A stretch of DNA of 64,000 bases from Bacteroidales bacterium UBA1374 (lineage in GTDB: Bacteria; Bacteroidota; Bacteroidia; Bacteroidales; UBA932). The stretch is from positions 1 to 64,000 of the forward strand of contig DBRG01000017.1 of assembly GCA_002305545.1 (NCBI GenBank). The letters run 5' to 3'. Positions 26,501-32,842 of this stretch are shown here, piece after piece (within the stretch, counting starts at the first letter, position 1; each line of letters begins with the position of its first letter). The notes beneath the pieces were generated by a model. It worked only from the letters and a program-made list of their open reading frames with translations, did not search any database and was not told the origin of the DNA. The position numbers and the translations under genes are program-made.

Positions 26501-27010
26501 GCCTTTTTTATAAATGGTCGCGAGCAGGTACCAGACTGTTTCTATGTAAGAGTTGTGGTAAGTTACGTATGGCCGGCTCATATCCACCCAATAAGCCATC
26601 TTGCGGGTAAGCAGCTCCCATTCGCGGGTATATTTCATGACCTCTTTACGGCAGACCGCGTTGTATTCTTCTACAGACAGCGAAACGCCTATGTCTTCCT
26701 TGGTGATGCCCAGCATTTTTTCAACATTCAGTTCTACCGGAAGACCGTGTGTGTCCCAACCGGCACGTCTTTCAACCCGGTAACCCCGCTGGGTTTTGTA
26801 CCGGCAGACCACGTCCTTGATAGCCCTGGAAATCACGTGGTGGATACCGGGCATCCCATTGGCAGAAGGAGGACCTTCGAAAAAAACGTAAGGAGGGGCA
26901 TCGGGGCGGTCTTCAACACTGCGGCGGAAGGTCTGTTCGCGATCCCACTTGCTGGTGATTCCTTCCTGGATGGCTGGCAGGTCAAGATTCTTATACTCTG
27001 GGAACTTCAT
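23561..27010 (-). CDS. ileS: Isoleucyl-tRNA synthetase
   Basis: IleS charges tRNA-Ile with isoleucine and edits mischarged valine. At 1149 residues from the ATG at 27010 it is of the longer class found in Bacteroidota and eukaryotes. The HIGH-type motif appears as PSANGMPGIHH, the KMSKS motif as NGNKMSKRLGN, and an editing domain with TTPWTLPSNTALCV follows the first. The C-terminus extends through an anticodon-binding domain with WYVRLNRKRFW. An alternative upstream ATG adds four residues (MPVY) but the chosen one fits the promoter TATCTTTG just upstream. It begins the operon ileS - DksA-like - lspA. Confidence 0.97.
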   Translation of the reverse strand: MKFPEYKNLDLPAIQEGITSKWDREQTFRRSVEDRPDAPPYVFFEGPPSANGMPGIHHVISRAIKDVVCRYKTQRGYRVERRAGWDTHGLPVELNVEKMLGITKEDIGVSLSVEEYNAVCRKEVMKYTREWELLTRKMAYWVDMSRPYVTYHNSYIETVWYLLATIYKKGLLYKGYSIQPYSPAAGTGLSTHELNQPGCYKDVKDTTCTALFRITKDSASDFLFDSEDEQLYFLSWTTTPWTLPSNTALCVGPAINYVKLRTYNPYSGEPISVVMARDLRETLFPEKNREIPLDSYIPGDKTIPWVQAGPDFNGKQLEGIRYIQLIPWVNPGDGAFRVITGDFVTTQEGTGIVHIAPTFGDDDHKVAKKHGVPALILKDSNGNLCPMVDKTGKFYRLEDLDAHFVETRMNAGSYAPFAGRYVKNDYDPHRDNRSGEATGTDSLDVDICMWLKKNNAVFRIEKMVHNYPHCWRTDKPVLYYPLDSWFIRTTAVRERMMELNDTINWKPESTGTGRFGKWLENLQDWNLSRSRYWGTPLPIWRTEDGKEERCIGSLQELYNALEESVDQGFMSSNPLKDQGFVPGDFSSENYDRIDLHRPFVDQWILASASGKPMRREPDLIDVWFDSGSMPFSQEGLEKLGTPAFGQVADFIAEGVDQTRGWFFTLHAIATMVNDRVCFRNVLSNGLILDKNGNKMSKRLGNTVDPFKMLDMYGADPLRWYMLTNAQPWDNLRFDETGVDEVRRKFFGTLYNTYSFFALYANVDGFTADLAREDSPGWVPVKERSEMDRWIISLLNTLTSNVLNAYENYDITTAGRLIQDFTGDHLSNWYVRLNRKRFWRGDLDEDKRAAYQTLYTCLRTIALLGAPIAPVYMERLYLDLGAGDSVHLELMPPVRKELIDKALEERMDLAQRCTSMVLALRRKVNIKVRQPLSKILMPVLDKSMEKKLAKVKSIILNEVNVKELEFIHDTAGFILKGIKPNFKVLGKKCGPRMKEIASALNDFSQEEIALVEKAVETGSYTLSLDGAEVLLEREDVTITSQDMPGWLIAVEGPLTVALDVTITDALLREGTARELINRIQNLRKDTGLEVTDKIRLVIEERKEVADALEDFSHYIASQVLATDIALAATPTDAHDVEWEEGTLSIHIEKS

Positions 27011-27031
27011 ATATACAGGCAATAAAAATAG

Positions 27032-27062
27032 TTTGCAAAGATACGAATCTTACCTATCTTTG
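27032..27062 (+). promoter_or_regulatory. Consensus Bacteroidota promoter for cvpA
   Basis: TTTG at 27032-27035, a 19-bp spacer and TATCTTTG at 27055-27062 match the Bacteroidota pattern TTTG-N19-TAnnTTTG exactly. The cvpA ATG follows after five bases, so the transcript would be nearly leaderless. Confidence 0.75.
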
Positions 27063-27065
27063 AAA
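27036..27065 (-). promoter_or_regulatory. Probable ileS promoter overlapping the cvpA promoter
   Basis: On the minus strand TATCTTTG (27043-27036) lies 26 bp before the ileS ATG, with a weak TTTC at 27065-27062 as -33 box. It overlaps the divergent cvpA promoter, so the two may compete for polymerase. Confidence 0.6.
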
Positions 27066-27067
27066 GC

Positions 27068-27571
27068 ATGTTGGCAAAATTTTCTATTAACTACATTGAT
27101 ATCATACTTTTAGTGGTATGGATCATAGCCATTGCAGAGGGCCTGGTGAAGGGTCTTGTCAAGCAGGTTTTCGGCATTCTTGCGCTGATACTTGCCTGTT
27201 ATTGTTCCTTCCGTTTTACCGGTTTTGCTGCCCAACGTATCGTGGAATGGTTTGGCTGGAACGGGGAGGGCCTTCGTATCGTGGCTTTTGTGGTTACTTT
27301 CATTGTAGTGCTGATTATTGTCCTGCTTTTAGGGCATCTTCTGGACAAGCTTCTGAAAATTGTCCTGCTCGGATGGTTAAACAGATTATTGGGGGCAATA
27401 TTCGGATGGATCAAATGGAATATTCTGGTGGTCATTATCATCTATGTATTGAACATGGCAGATGCCTATATGTCCTTCCTCCCAAAAGAGGCTTTTGGCG
27501 CGTCACGCCTGTATCCGGTAATTGAAAAATTTTCCTCCATCCTGCTGCCCTACCTCCCTTTCCTGGATTAA
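27068..27571 (+). CDS. cvpA: CvpA family membrane protein
   Basis: This 167-residue protein has four membrane segments (about 9-27, 33-52, 66-90 and 100-128) and the family pattern NYIDIILLVVWIIAIAEGLVKGLVKQVFGI at its start. CvpA is named for a requirement in colicin V production in Escherichia coli, but it is widespread and its molecular role is still unclear (envelope homeostasis is often proposed). Here it stands immediately upstream of a peptide-export cassette, which is suggestive but could be chance since cvpA is a common chromosomal gene. It has a strong promoter of its own, and the next gene begins 80 bp later. Confidence 0.9.
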   Translation: MLAKFSINYIDIILLVVWIIAIAEGLVKGLVKQVFGILALILACYCSFRFTGFAAQRIVEWFGWNGEGLRIVAFVVTFIVVLIIVLLLGHLLDKLLKIVLLGWLNRLLGAIFGWIKWNILVVIIIYVLNMADAYMSFLPKEAFGASRLYPVIEKFSSILLPYLPFLD

Positions 27572-27639
27572 CCCTCTGTCCTTTCTAAGCCGTTTACATC
27601 ATTTACCTGTTTTGTCTGGAAATTTCTTTTTCCGGGATT

Positions 27640-27647
27640 TAGGTTTG
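27640..27647 (+). promoter_or_regulatory. Possible -7 box in front of the exporter cassette
   Basis: TAGGTTTG matches TAnnTTTG. A TTTG at 27611-27614 is 25 bp upstream, longer than the usual 19, and the ATG at 27652 follows after only four bases. The promoter may serve the ABC gene at 27921 mainly. Confidence 0.35.
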
Positions 27648-27651
27648 CACC

Positions 27652-27924
27652 ATGAAGACAATCTGCAGACCATCTTATCCTACCCTGTCCCGGACCACAG
27701 ACAGTGATCATGTCATCCGCGAAAAAGGGAGTAAGAGGTTAGTCGTTTTTTTCATCGCGATTGTACTGGCCACTGTTTCGGGAATGATTGTCTTCCTGTC
27801 GTTTGTCAGCAAGGAGCTGTCTGGAGAGAGAGAACCTGTAACTGAAGAGAATGGGATTATGCGGGACCTGTTATCCGGTTACGTTAAGGAGGGGAAAAAA
27901 GGCAGCTCCTTTTTATTACTATGA
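27652..27924 (+). CDS. Small single-helix membrane protein coupled to the peptide exporter
   Basis: The protein (90 residues) has a basic N-terminal part of about 30 residues, one membrane segment (LVVFFIAIVLATVSGMIVFLSF-like, residues 30-51, not quoted in full) and an acidic C-terminal tail. No family is recognised. Its stop overlaps the start of the ABC exporter as ATGA, the usual mark of translational coupling, which argues that it is a real gene and that it is made together with the exporter. It could be an exporter accessory or a minimal membrane-fusion element, but it lacks any HlyD-like domain. Confidence 0.6.
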   Translation: MKTICRPSYPTLSRTTDSDHVIREKGSKRLVVFFIAIVLATVSGMIVFLSFVSKELSGEREPVTEENGIMRDLLSGYVKEGKKGSSFLLL

Positions 27925-30161
27925 AACCTATGAAAAAGATACGCATCAGGCAACACCATATAAGTGATTGCGGAGCGGCCTGCCTTGCGTCTGCCTCTGC
28001 CTGGTTCGGATTGCGCTTTCCTCTGGAGCAGATCCGCCAATGGAGCGGCACGCAGACGCACGGCATTTCCGTACAGGGGATACGGGAAGGTGCCTGTGAA
28101 CTTGGTCTGAAAGCTGCGGCATTCCAGCGCATCCGCAGTGCAGATACTGCCGATGACAACCTGTTCAGGAACATTCCGGTACCTTCTGTGTTTCATATGA
28201 TAAAAGAGAACGGGCACAGCCATTTTGTTGTATTTTACGGGCCCGGCAGATCCTTTTTCAGGAAAAGGGGTAAATACAGGATCATGGATCCGGAAGACGG
28301 CCGGATACACCGCAAAACGCCGGAAGAAATTACACAACAGTGGACCGGCGTGTTGGTGACCCTTTCCAGAGATGAAAATTTCCAAAAAGGCAGCTATATT
28401 CCTGGTTTCTTTTACAGGACAAGGATTCTGATGAAAGGAGAAAAACGAAGGTTCGCAGGCGCCCTGGTTGCTTCCCTTCTCTATACATTTACAGGCATTG
28501 TCTCGGCTTTGTTTTTGCAGCAGATTGCAGACAAGGTGATTCCGGGGAGGGCGGGAGATTTTTTGCGCCTGATGGGCTTTTCCATGATATACATAGCACT
28601 CTGTGCCATGGTGCTCAATATGTTCAGGGTACGTTTCCTGCTGAAGACGGGATTCAGTACTGCCATGCGACTTGTGGGCGGTTTTTACCGCCATATCATG
28701 TACCTGCCGCAACGGTTCTTTGACCAAAGGCAGTCGGGAGAACTGGTGGCCCGTATCAATGATGCTTTCAAAGTCAGCACCTTCCTGAGCACGGGATTGC
28801 TTAATGTCGCCCTGAGCGCGTTCACGCTGTTCTTTTCTTTTGTGGTCATGTTCCTTTTCAACCCGCAACTGAGCTGGATCTGTATTGCGGCACTGCCATT
28901 GTACGGAGCTGTGTATTATCTGTTCGACCTGCGTAATAAAGACACGCAAAGGCAGATCATGATATCCCAGGCAAACCTTGAAACTGCTTTGGTAGACTCC
29001 CTGCGGGGCGTTGCACAGATAAAGTACAGTGCTGCCCAGGAACAAATGATAGATAAGGTGGAAGGCAGGTTCGGAACGTATATAGGTCATGCCTGGCGGG
29101 GAGGAATGAACCAGTTGCGGGCGGCAACCGGCGGGGATTCCATTACCCGTGGTATGGGTCTGGCCATACTGTGGACCGGGGCTGTTTTTGTAACACGGGA
29201 TTTGATGAGCTTTGGGGAATTGCTGACTTTTTATGCCCTGACCGCCTATTTTTCAGCCCCGGTGAGCGAGATCATCACTTTTAGCCAGAAATACAGGGAT
29301 GCCAGGATAGCGACCGAACGGTTGTTCGAGATCATGGAACTCAAAACAGAGGAAGACCCGGTCCTGAAAGAAGAAAAATCTGGCTTCAGTGAAGCAGGAA
29401 CCGTTCTTAAAGAAGAAAGAATCTGTTGCAACGAGGGAGGCCTTGAAATAAAAGGCCTTTCATTCCATTATCCGGGCAGGATGCCATTGTTTGTCAACTT
29501 CAGCCACACGTTCCATCCGGGCAAAATCACCGGCATCGCAGGAGAGAGCGGATCGGGCAAAAGCACCCTCGGCTCTTTGCTCCTGCGCATGTATACCCCG
29601 GACGGTGGCACCATCATTCTTGACGGTAAAGAAGCTGTGTGCATTCCTTTGAATACCTGGCGCAGGCAAATCGGGATCGTGCCGCAAAAAGCCGATCTGT
29701 TTGAAGGCAACATTCTGGACAATATTGCCCTGGGTGATCCTGCTCCCGATATGGAGCGGGTAGCCACACTTTGCAATGAATTGGGCCTGGAATCTTTCCT
29801 TTCCTCCCTGCCCCGCGGCATTCTTACCCCTATAGGGGAACAGGGAGTCCAGCTTTCCGGGGGGCAACGGCAGCGGATTGCCCTGGCCAGAACCGCCTAC
29901 CGTAATCCTTCATGGATCATTCTGGACGAAGCCACCTCTTCGCTCGACAGTACTTCGGAATTGCATGTACTCAAAGCGTTATGCAAGTGGAGCCTGGAGG
30001 GCACTGGGGTGATTATCATAGGGCACAGAATGTCCACCCTTTCGGTGGCATCACACATTCTGCTGCTACACGAGGGAAAAATTGCAGAGGAAGGATCTCA
30101 TACTGAATTGATCCAAAAGAAAGGAAAATATGCTGCCTGGTGCAGGCAGCAGGGATTATAA
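27921..30161 (+). CDS. Peptidase-containing ABC exporter (PCAT) of double-glycine peptides
   Basis: The 746-residue protein has three parts. Residues 1-150 are a C39 cysteine peptidase: oxyanion-hole Gln and catalytic Cys in RQHHISDCGAACLASAS, catalytic His in HSHFVVFYG, and Asp in IMDPEDG. Six membrane helices follow to about residue 440. The ATPase has Walker A GESGSGKSTLGSLL, signature LSGGQRQRIALA, Walker B WIILDEATSSLD and H-loop IIIGHRMSTL. PCATs cut the leader of a peptide after a double glycine and export the mature part. Everything needed for activity is intact. Two small peptides with such leaders are encoded just downstream, and TolC and a membrane-fusion protein follow. Confidence 0.95.
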   Translation: MKPMKKIRIRQHHISDCGAACLASASAWFGLRFPLEQIRQWSGTQTHGISVQGIREGACELGLKAAAFQRIRSADTADDNLFRNIPVPSVFHMIKENGHSHFVVFYGPGRSFFRKRGKYRIMDPEDGRIHRKTPEEITQQWTGVLVTLSRDENFQKGSYIPGFFYRTRILMKGEKRRFAGALVASLLYTFTGIVSALFLQQIADKVIPGRAGDFLRLMGFSMIYIALCAMVLNMFRVRFLLKTGFSTAMRLVGGFYRHIMYLPQRFFDQRQSGELVARINDAFKVSTFLSTGLLNVALSAFTLFFSFVVMFLFNPQLSWICIAALPLYGAVYYLFDLRNKDTQRQIMISQANLETALVDSLRGVAQIKYSAAQEQMIDKVEGRFGTYIGHAWRGGMNQLRAATGGDSITRGMGLAILWTGAVFVTRDLMSFGELLTFYALTAYFSAPVSEIITFSQKYRDARIATERLFEIMELKTEEDPVLKEEKSGFSEAGTVLKEERICCNEGGLEIKGLSFHYPGRMPLFVNFSHTFHPGKITGIAGESGSGKSTLGSLLLRMYTPDGGTIILDGKEAVCIPLNTWRRQIGIVPQKADLFEGNILDNIALGDPAPDMERVATLCNELGLESFLSSLPRGILTPIGEQGVQLSGGQRQRIALARTAYRNPSWIILDEATSSLDSTSELHVLKALCKWSLEGTGVIIIGHRMSTLSVASHILLLHEGKIAEEGSHTELIQKKGKYAAWCRQQGL

Positions 30162-30231
30162 AGCAAGCGCGCGATTGCAGGCGGTATCTCACGCGCCGGA
30201 ACGGTGAGAAAAAATTAAAAACCTAAAAGTT

Positions 30232-30456
30232 ATGAGTGATTATGAGATGCGGAATTTTGGGTTTGTTACCCTGGATGCTTCTGTCCAGTGTGTAATAACA
30301 GGAGGAGATTCCGAGTACGGTGTCCTGGGTGATATTATTCAGGACCTCCTCAACGGTTTGGCTTCAAAAATGGGCAAGGCAGGATTCCTTGTAGCCATGC
30401 TGGCCAAAAATATTGACAGCTTTATTGACGGATTCAGAGACGGGTGGAACAAATGA
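30232..30456 (+). CDS. Double-glycine-leader peptide 1 (candidate bacteriocin component)
   Basis: A 74-residue peptide. The first 25 residues look like a leader: MRNFGFVTLDASVQ then CVITGG, with hydrophobics at -4, -5 and -12 before the cut and Gly-Gly at 24-25. The predicted mature part has 49 residues starting DSEYGVLGD, mostly amphipathic helix, with a GxxxG motif in FIDGFRDGWNK at the C-terminus and GKAG in the middle. Such motifs mediate helix pairing in two-peptide bacteriocins. The gene begins 70 bp after the exporter stop. Its TGA overlaps the next ATG. Alternatives are a signalling peptide or a cargo of other function. Confidence 0.8.
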   Translation: MSDYEMRNFGFVTLDASVQCVITGGDSEYGVLGDIIQDLLNGLASKMGKAGFLVAMLAKNIDSFIDGFRDGWNK

Positions 30457-30656
30457 GAACTCATGTTTATTTGACGGGCTTTGAGTCGCTGGGCGATAAA
30501 GCCTGCTGCGCAGTGATCGCAGGGGTGTCCTCACCGGGTGTAGATGCCGAACTGGCTTACAAACTTGGTGAAATTCTTGGACAGGCGTTCCGTATCCTTT
30601 ACGATCTGGGACAGAATCTGATCGGTAAAATCAAGAAATCGGTCGTGCCGGCCTGA
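30453..30656 (+). CDS. Double-glycine-type leader peptide 2 (candidate bacteriocin partner)
   Basis: Starting at the ATG that overlaps the stop of peptide 1 (ATGA, 30453-30456), this is a 67-residue peptide; an upstream ATG at 30444 would add three residues. The leader ends LGDKACCAVIAG at residue 24 (Ala-Gly, an accepted variant of double glycine). When aligned at the cut, Leu at -12 and Cys at -6 match peptide 1. The mature part of 43 residues, VSSPGVDAELAYKLGEILGQ and on, is an amphipathic helix with a GxxxG motif (GEILG) and a basic end (GKIKKSVVPA). The pairing with peptide 1 by position, coupling and motif suggests that both act together. Confidence 0.75.
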   Translation: MRTHVYLTGFESLGDKACCAVIAGVSSPGVDAELAYKLGEILGQAFRILYDLGQNLIGKIKKSVVPA

Positions 30657-30663
30657 TGAAAAT

Positions 30664-30702
30664 GAGACTAACCAGGAAATATGGTTAGTCTCTATTCTTT
30701 TT
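30664..30702 (+). terminator. Intrinsic terminator after the two peptide genes
   Basis: GAGACTAACC (30664-30673) pairs perfectly with GGTTAGTCTC (30683-30692) across a nine-base loop and is followed by TATTCTTTTT. It would end most transcripts after the peptide genes and leave weaker read-through into the CPBP gene 12 bp further on. Confidence 0.88.
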
Positions 30703-30714
30703 CCACAAGAAAAG

Positions 30715-31434
30715 ATGCGTAAGGTTTTATTCATAGCCTACCCCGTCTGGCTATACATTATTTTCAGCTTGCCTGCATTGTTGCTATCTGCCATCTTGTA
30801 CACCCGTGGAGTCGATTTAATTACCACCAATTCCATAGGGGCTATGGGAATGGTTCTGCTGCACATGCGGCGGAAGCGAAAAAAAATGGCAGAACTGCCC
30901 GCTATGCCCTGGAAAAGGATCTTAATGGTTACAGGAATCATGTTGATCCCGGTAGCTACGCTCACAGCCGGCCTTACGGGAAAAACGTTTTTTGATATGC
31001 ATCTGACACCCTGGCTTATCAACTGCACCTGGTCTTTTTTCTGGATTTCATGTTGCGAGGAACTGCTATTCAGGGAATTTTTAATTACCCGGATGAAAAA
31101 AGCGGATTTTTCCCGGTGGTTGATCCTGATGCTTCCTGCGCTCTTGTTTTCCCTCTGCCACAGGCCGGAATCGGTATCCCTGCTTCTGCAGCGGGCGGTA
31201 ATGGGGATAGTCCTGGGTTATCTATATTTCAAAAAAGGGGATATTGCCCTATGCATATCCACACACTGGGTATACAACATCATCCTCTATACTTTTCAAT
31301 ATTTCCTGCCACGGGTGACGACAATGTATTCTGCTTCACGGGCTGCACTAAACCTGCTGTTGTGCTTGTTTTCGCTTTTAGGCATCGTTGTTGCATATTC
31401 TATAAATAAAAGTAAATTTGCAGGACATTCTTAA
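30715..31434 (+). CDS. CPBP (Abi/CAAX) family membrane protease, candidate immunity protein
   Basis: This 239-residue protein has about seven membrane segments and all three CPBP motifs: EELLFREFL (EExxxR, near residue 115), FSLCHR (FxxxH) and STHWVYN (HxxxN). In lactic acid bacteria, immunity proteins of two-peptide bacteriocins such as some plantaricins belong to this family and need these same motifs. Its place directly after two peptide genes is the place immunity genes occupy. Alternatively it could process the leader or an unrelated membrane protein. Its final part holds a promoter for tolC. Confidence 0.85.
   Translation: MRKVLFIAYPVWLYIIFSLPALLLSAILYTRGVDLITTNSIGAMGMVLLHMRRKRKKMAELPAMPWKRILMVTGIMLIPVATLTAGLTGKTFFDMHLTPWLINCTWSFFWISCCEELLFREFLITRMKKADFSRWLILMLPALLFSLCHRPESVSLLLQRAVMGIVLGYLYFKKGDIALCISTHWVYNIILYTFQYFLPRVTTMYSASRAALNLLLCLFSLLGIVVAYSINKSKFAGHS
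31390..31420 (+). promoter_or_regulatory. Promoter for tolC inside the CPBP gene end
   Basis: GTTG (31390-31393), a 19-bp spacer and TAAATTTG (31413-31420) match the Bacteroidota consensus apart from one base in the -33 box. The TolC ATG is 22 bp downstream. It lies within the last 45 bases of the CPBP coding region. Confidence 0.65.
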
Positions 31435-31442
31435 GAAGCACT

Positions 31443-32828
31443 ATGAAAAAAAGTACCGGTCTAATCTTGTTCCTGATTGTGATGTTACCTTTTTCCCTGC
31501 AGGCACAGAAAAAATGGTCCCTAGAGGATTGCATACGTTATGCCTGGGAAAACAATCTTACCATCAAGCAGCAGGAACTGGGGGTAAAACAGTCGGAAAA
31601 TGTTCATTTTCAGTCAAAAATGTCTTTTGCCCCTTCTGTCAGTGCACGAGTCAGTGAAAACGTCAACTGGGGCCAGTCGGTTGACCTGTCCACACTGACT
31701 ATCCTGAATCACGTGAGAAGTTCCAATACCGGTGTGGGAATCTATGCCGATATGGACCTTTTTACCGGTTTCCAGAAGCTCAATACAGTCAAACAAGAGC
31801 AATCAAGAGTCAATATTGCCATCCAGGAAGTACAAAAATTACGTAATGACATTTCCATAGAAATCACCCGCAGTTACCTGAACGTCCTGCTTGCAGGCGA
31901 AATCCTGGAAGCAGCCTTGTTAAGCCGGGAAAGTGTGTCGGAACAAGTTGCCCGTTCACGTAAACTGGTAGATGCAGGCAGCCAGCCCCTGAGTGCTCTT
32001 TTGGAAATTGAGTCGCAGCTGGCTTCCGAGGAGCTGCAGGTAGTGGAAGCCCAAAACAACCTGCGCACTTTTTTACTTACTCTCAGGCAGTTGCTTGACC
32101 TACCCATGGAAGAAGCCTTTGAAATTGTCATACCATCCATAGGGGACCTCCAGGAAATGAAGCCTGTTTCTGTAGAAGATCTTTACTATAAGTCCCTGGA
32201 CCTGCCTCAGATCAAAAAAACTGAACATACCAGGGAACAGCGCCAGTACGAGCTGGCCATAGCGCAGGGTGGCCGCTATCCAAGGCTTTCCCTGTCTTTT
32301 GGTTATTCTTCGTTCTATTCCGACGCCAACCGGAAAAAAGATGACGAGGAACCGGAAGAAGACAACTCCGGTTCAATCGGGGACATTATTGGCGGATCAT
32401 CTGCCGGCTTCTGGGAACAGATGAAAAACAACAACAATCCTTCCATAGGCCTTTCACTGACCATTCCCATTTTTAGCAAATGGCAGGTCAATACCAACGT
32501 GAAAAACGCAAGGTTGGGCCTGGAGATGGCCGACCTGGAAATGAAAAATGCCCGGCAAGTGCTCCTGAAAGAAGTACAACAGGCAGCCAACGATGCCACC
32601 TCTACCTACCTCAGAACACAGGCCGCACAAAGAAATGTCACATCCATGGAGGAATCGTTCCGCTATATGCAGCAGAAATTTGACATCGGGATGCTTAATG
32701 GTACGGACTATATAGTCTCCAAAACCAATTTGTTTAAAGCACAGAGCAATTATATCCAGGCAAAATACGAGCACGTGTTCAAACTCAAGATCCTGGATTT
32801 TTACAAGGGCATTCCCATTACGTTATAA
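31443..32828 (+). CDS. TolC family outer-membrane efflux/export channel
   Basis: A 461-residue protein with a signal peptide (MKKSTGLILFLIVMLPFSLQAQ) and the double OEP layout of TolC relatives: WSLEDCIRYAWENNLTIKQQ at the start of the first repeat, long coiled-coil regions (residues 110-220 and 330-430), and a short acidic loop with DDEEPEEDNSG near 300. As a trimer it forms the outer-membrane exit tunnel. It comes before the membrane-fusion protein (14 bp). With the PCAT upstream it can complete a one-step export path, but it may also serve another inner-membrane pump, as the window holds no RND or MacB gene. Confidence 0.92.
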   Translation: MKKSTGLILFLIVMLPFSLQAQKKWSLEDCIRYAWENNLTIKQQELGVKQSENVHFQSKMSFAPSVSARVSENVNWGQSVDLSTLTILNHVRSSNTGVGIYADMDLFTGFQKLNTVKQEQSRVNIAIQEVQKLRNDISIEITRSYLNVLLAGEILEAALLSRESVSEQVARSRKLVDAGSQPLSALLEIESQLASEELQVVEAQNNLRTFLLTLRQLLDLPMEEAFEIVIPSIGDLQEMKPVSVEDLYYKSLDLPQIKKTEHTREQRQYELAIAQGGRYPRLSLSFGYSSFYSDANRKKDDEEPEEDNSGSIGDIIGGSSAGFWEQMKNNNNPSIGLSLTIPIFSKWQVNTNVKNARLGLEMADLEMKNARQVLLKEVQQAANDATSTYLRTQAAQRNVTSMEESFRYMQQKFDIGMLNGTDYIVSKTNLFKAQSNYIQAKYEHVFKLKILDFYKGIPITL

Positions 32829-32842
32829 AAATTATCATTTCC

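Noticed and set aside
27068..27571. cvpA as a dedicated part of the bacteriocin cassette
   Set aside because: CvpA is a common chromosomal gene with its own consensus promoter; adjacency alone is not enough.
30174..30212. Terminator between the exporter and peptide 1
   Set aside because: A TCTCAC/GTGAGA stem exists near 30187-30210, but the following run is A, not T, on the coding strand, so it would not terminate in the needed direction.
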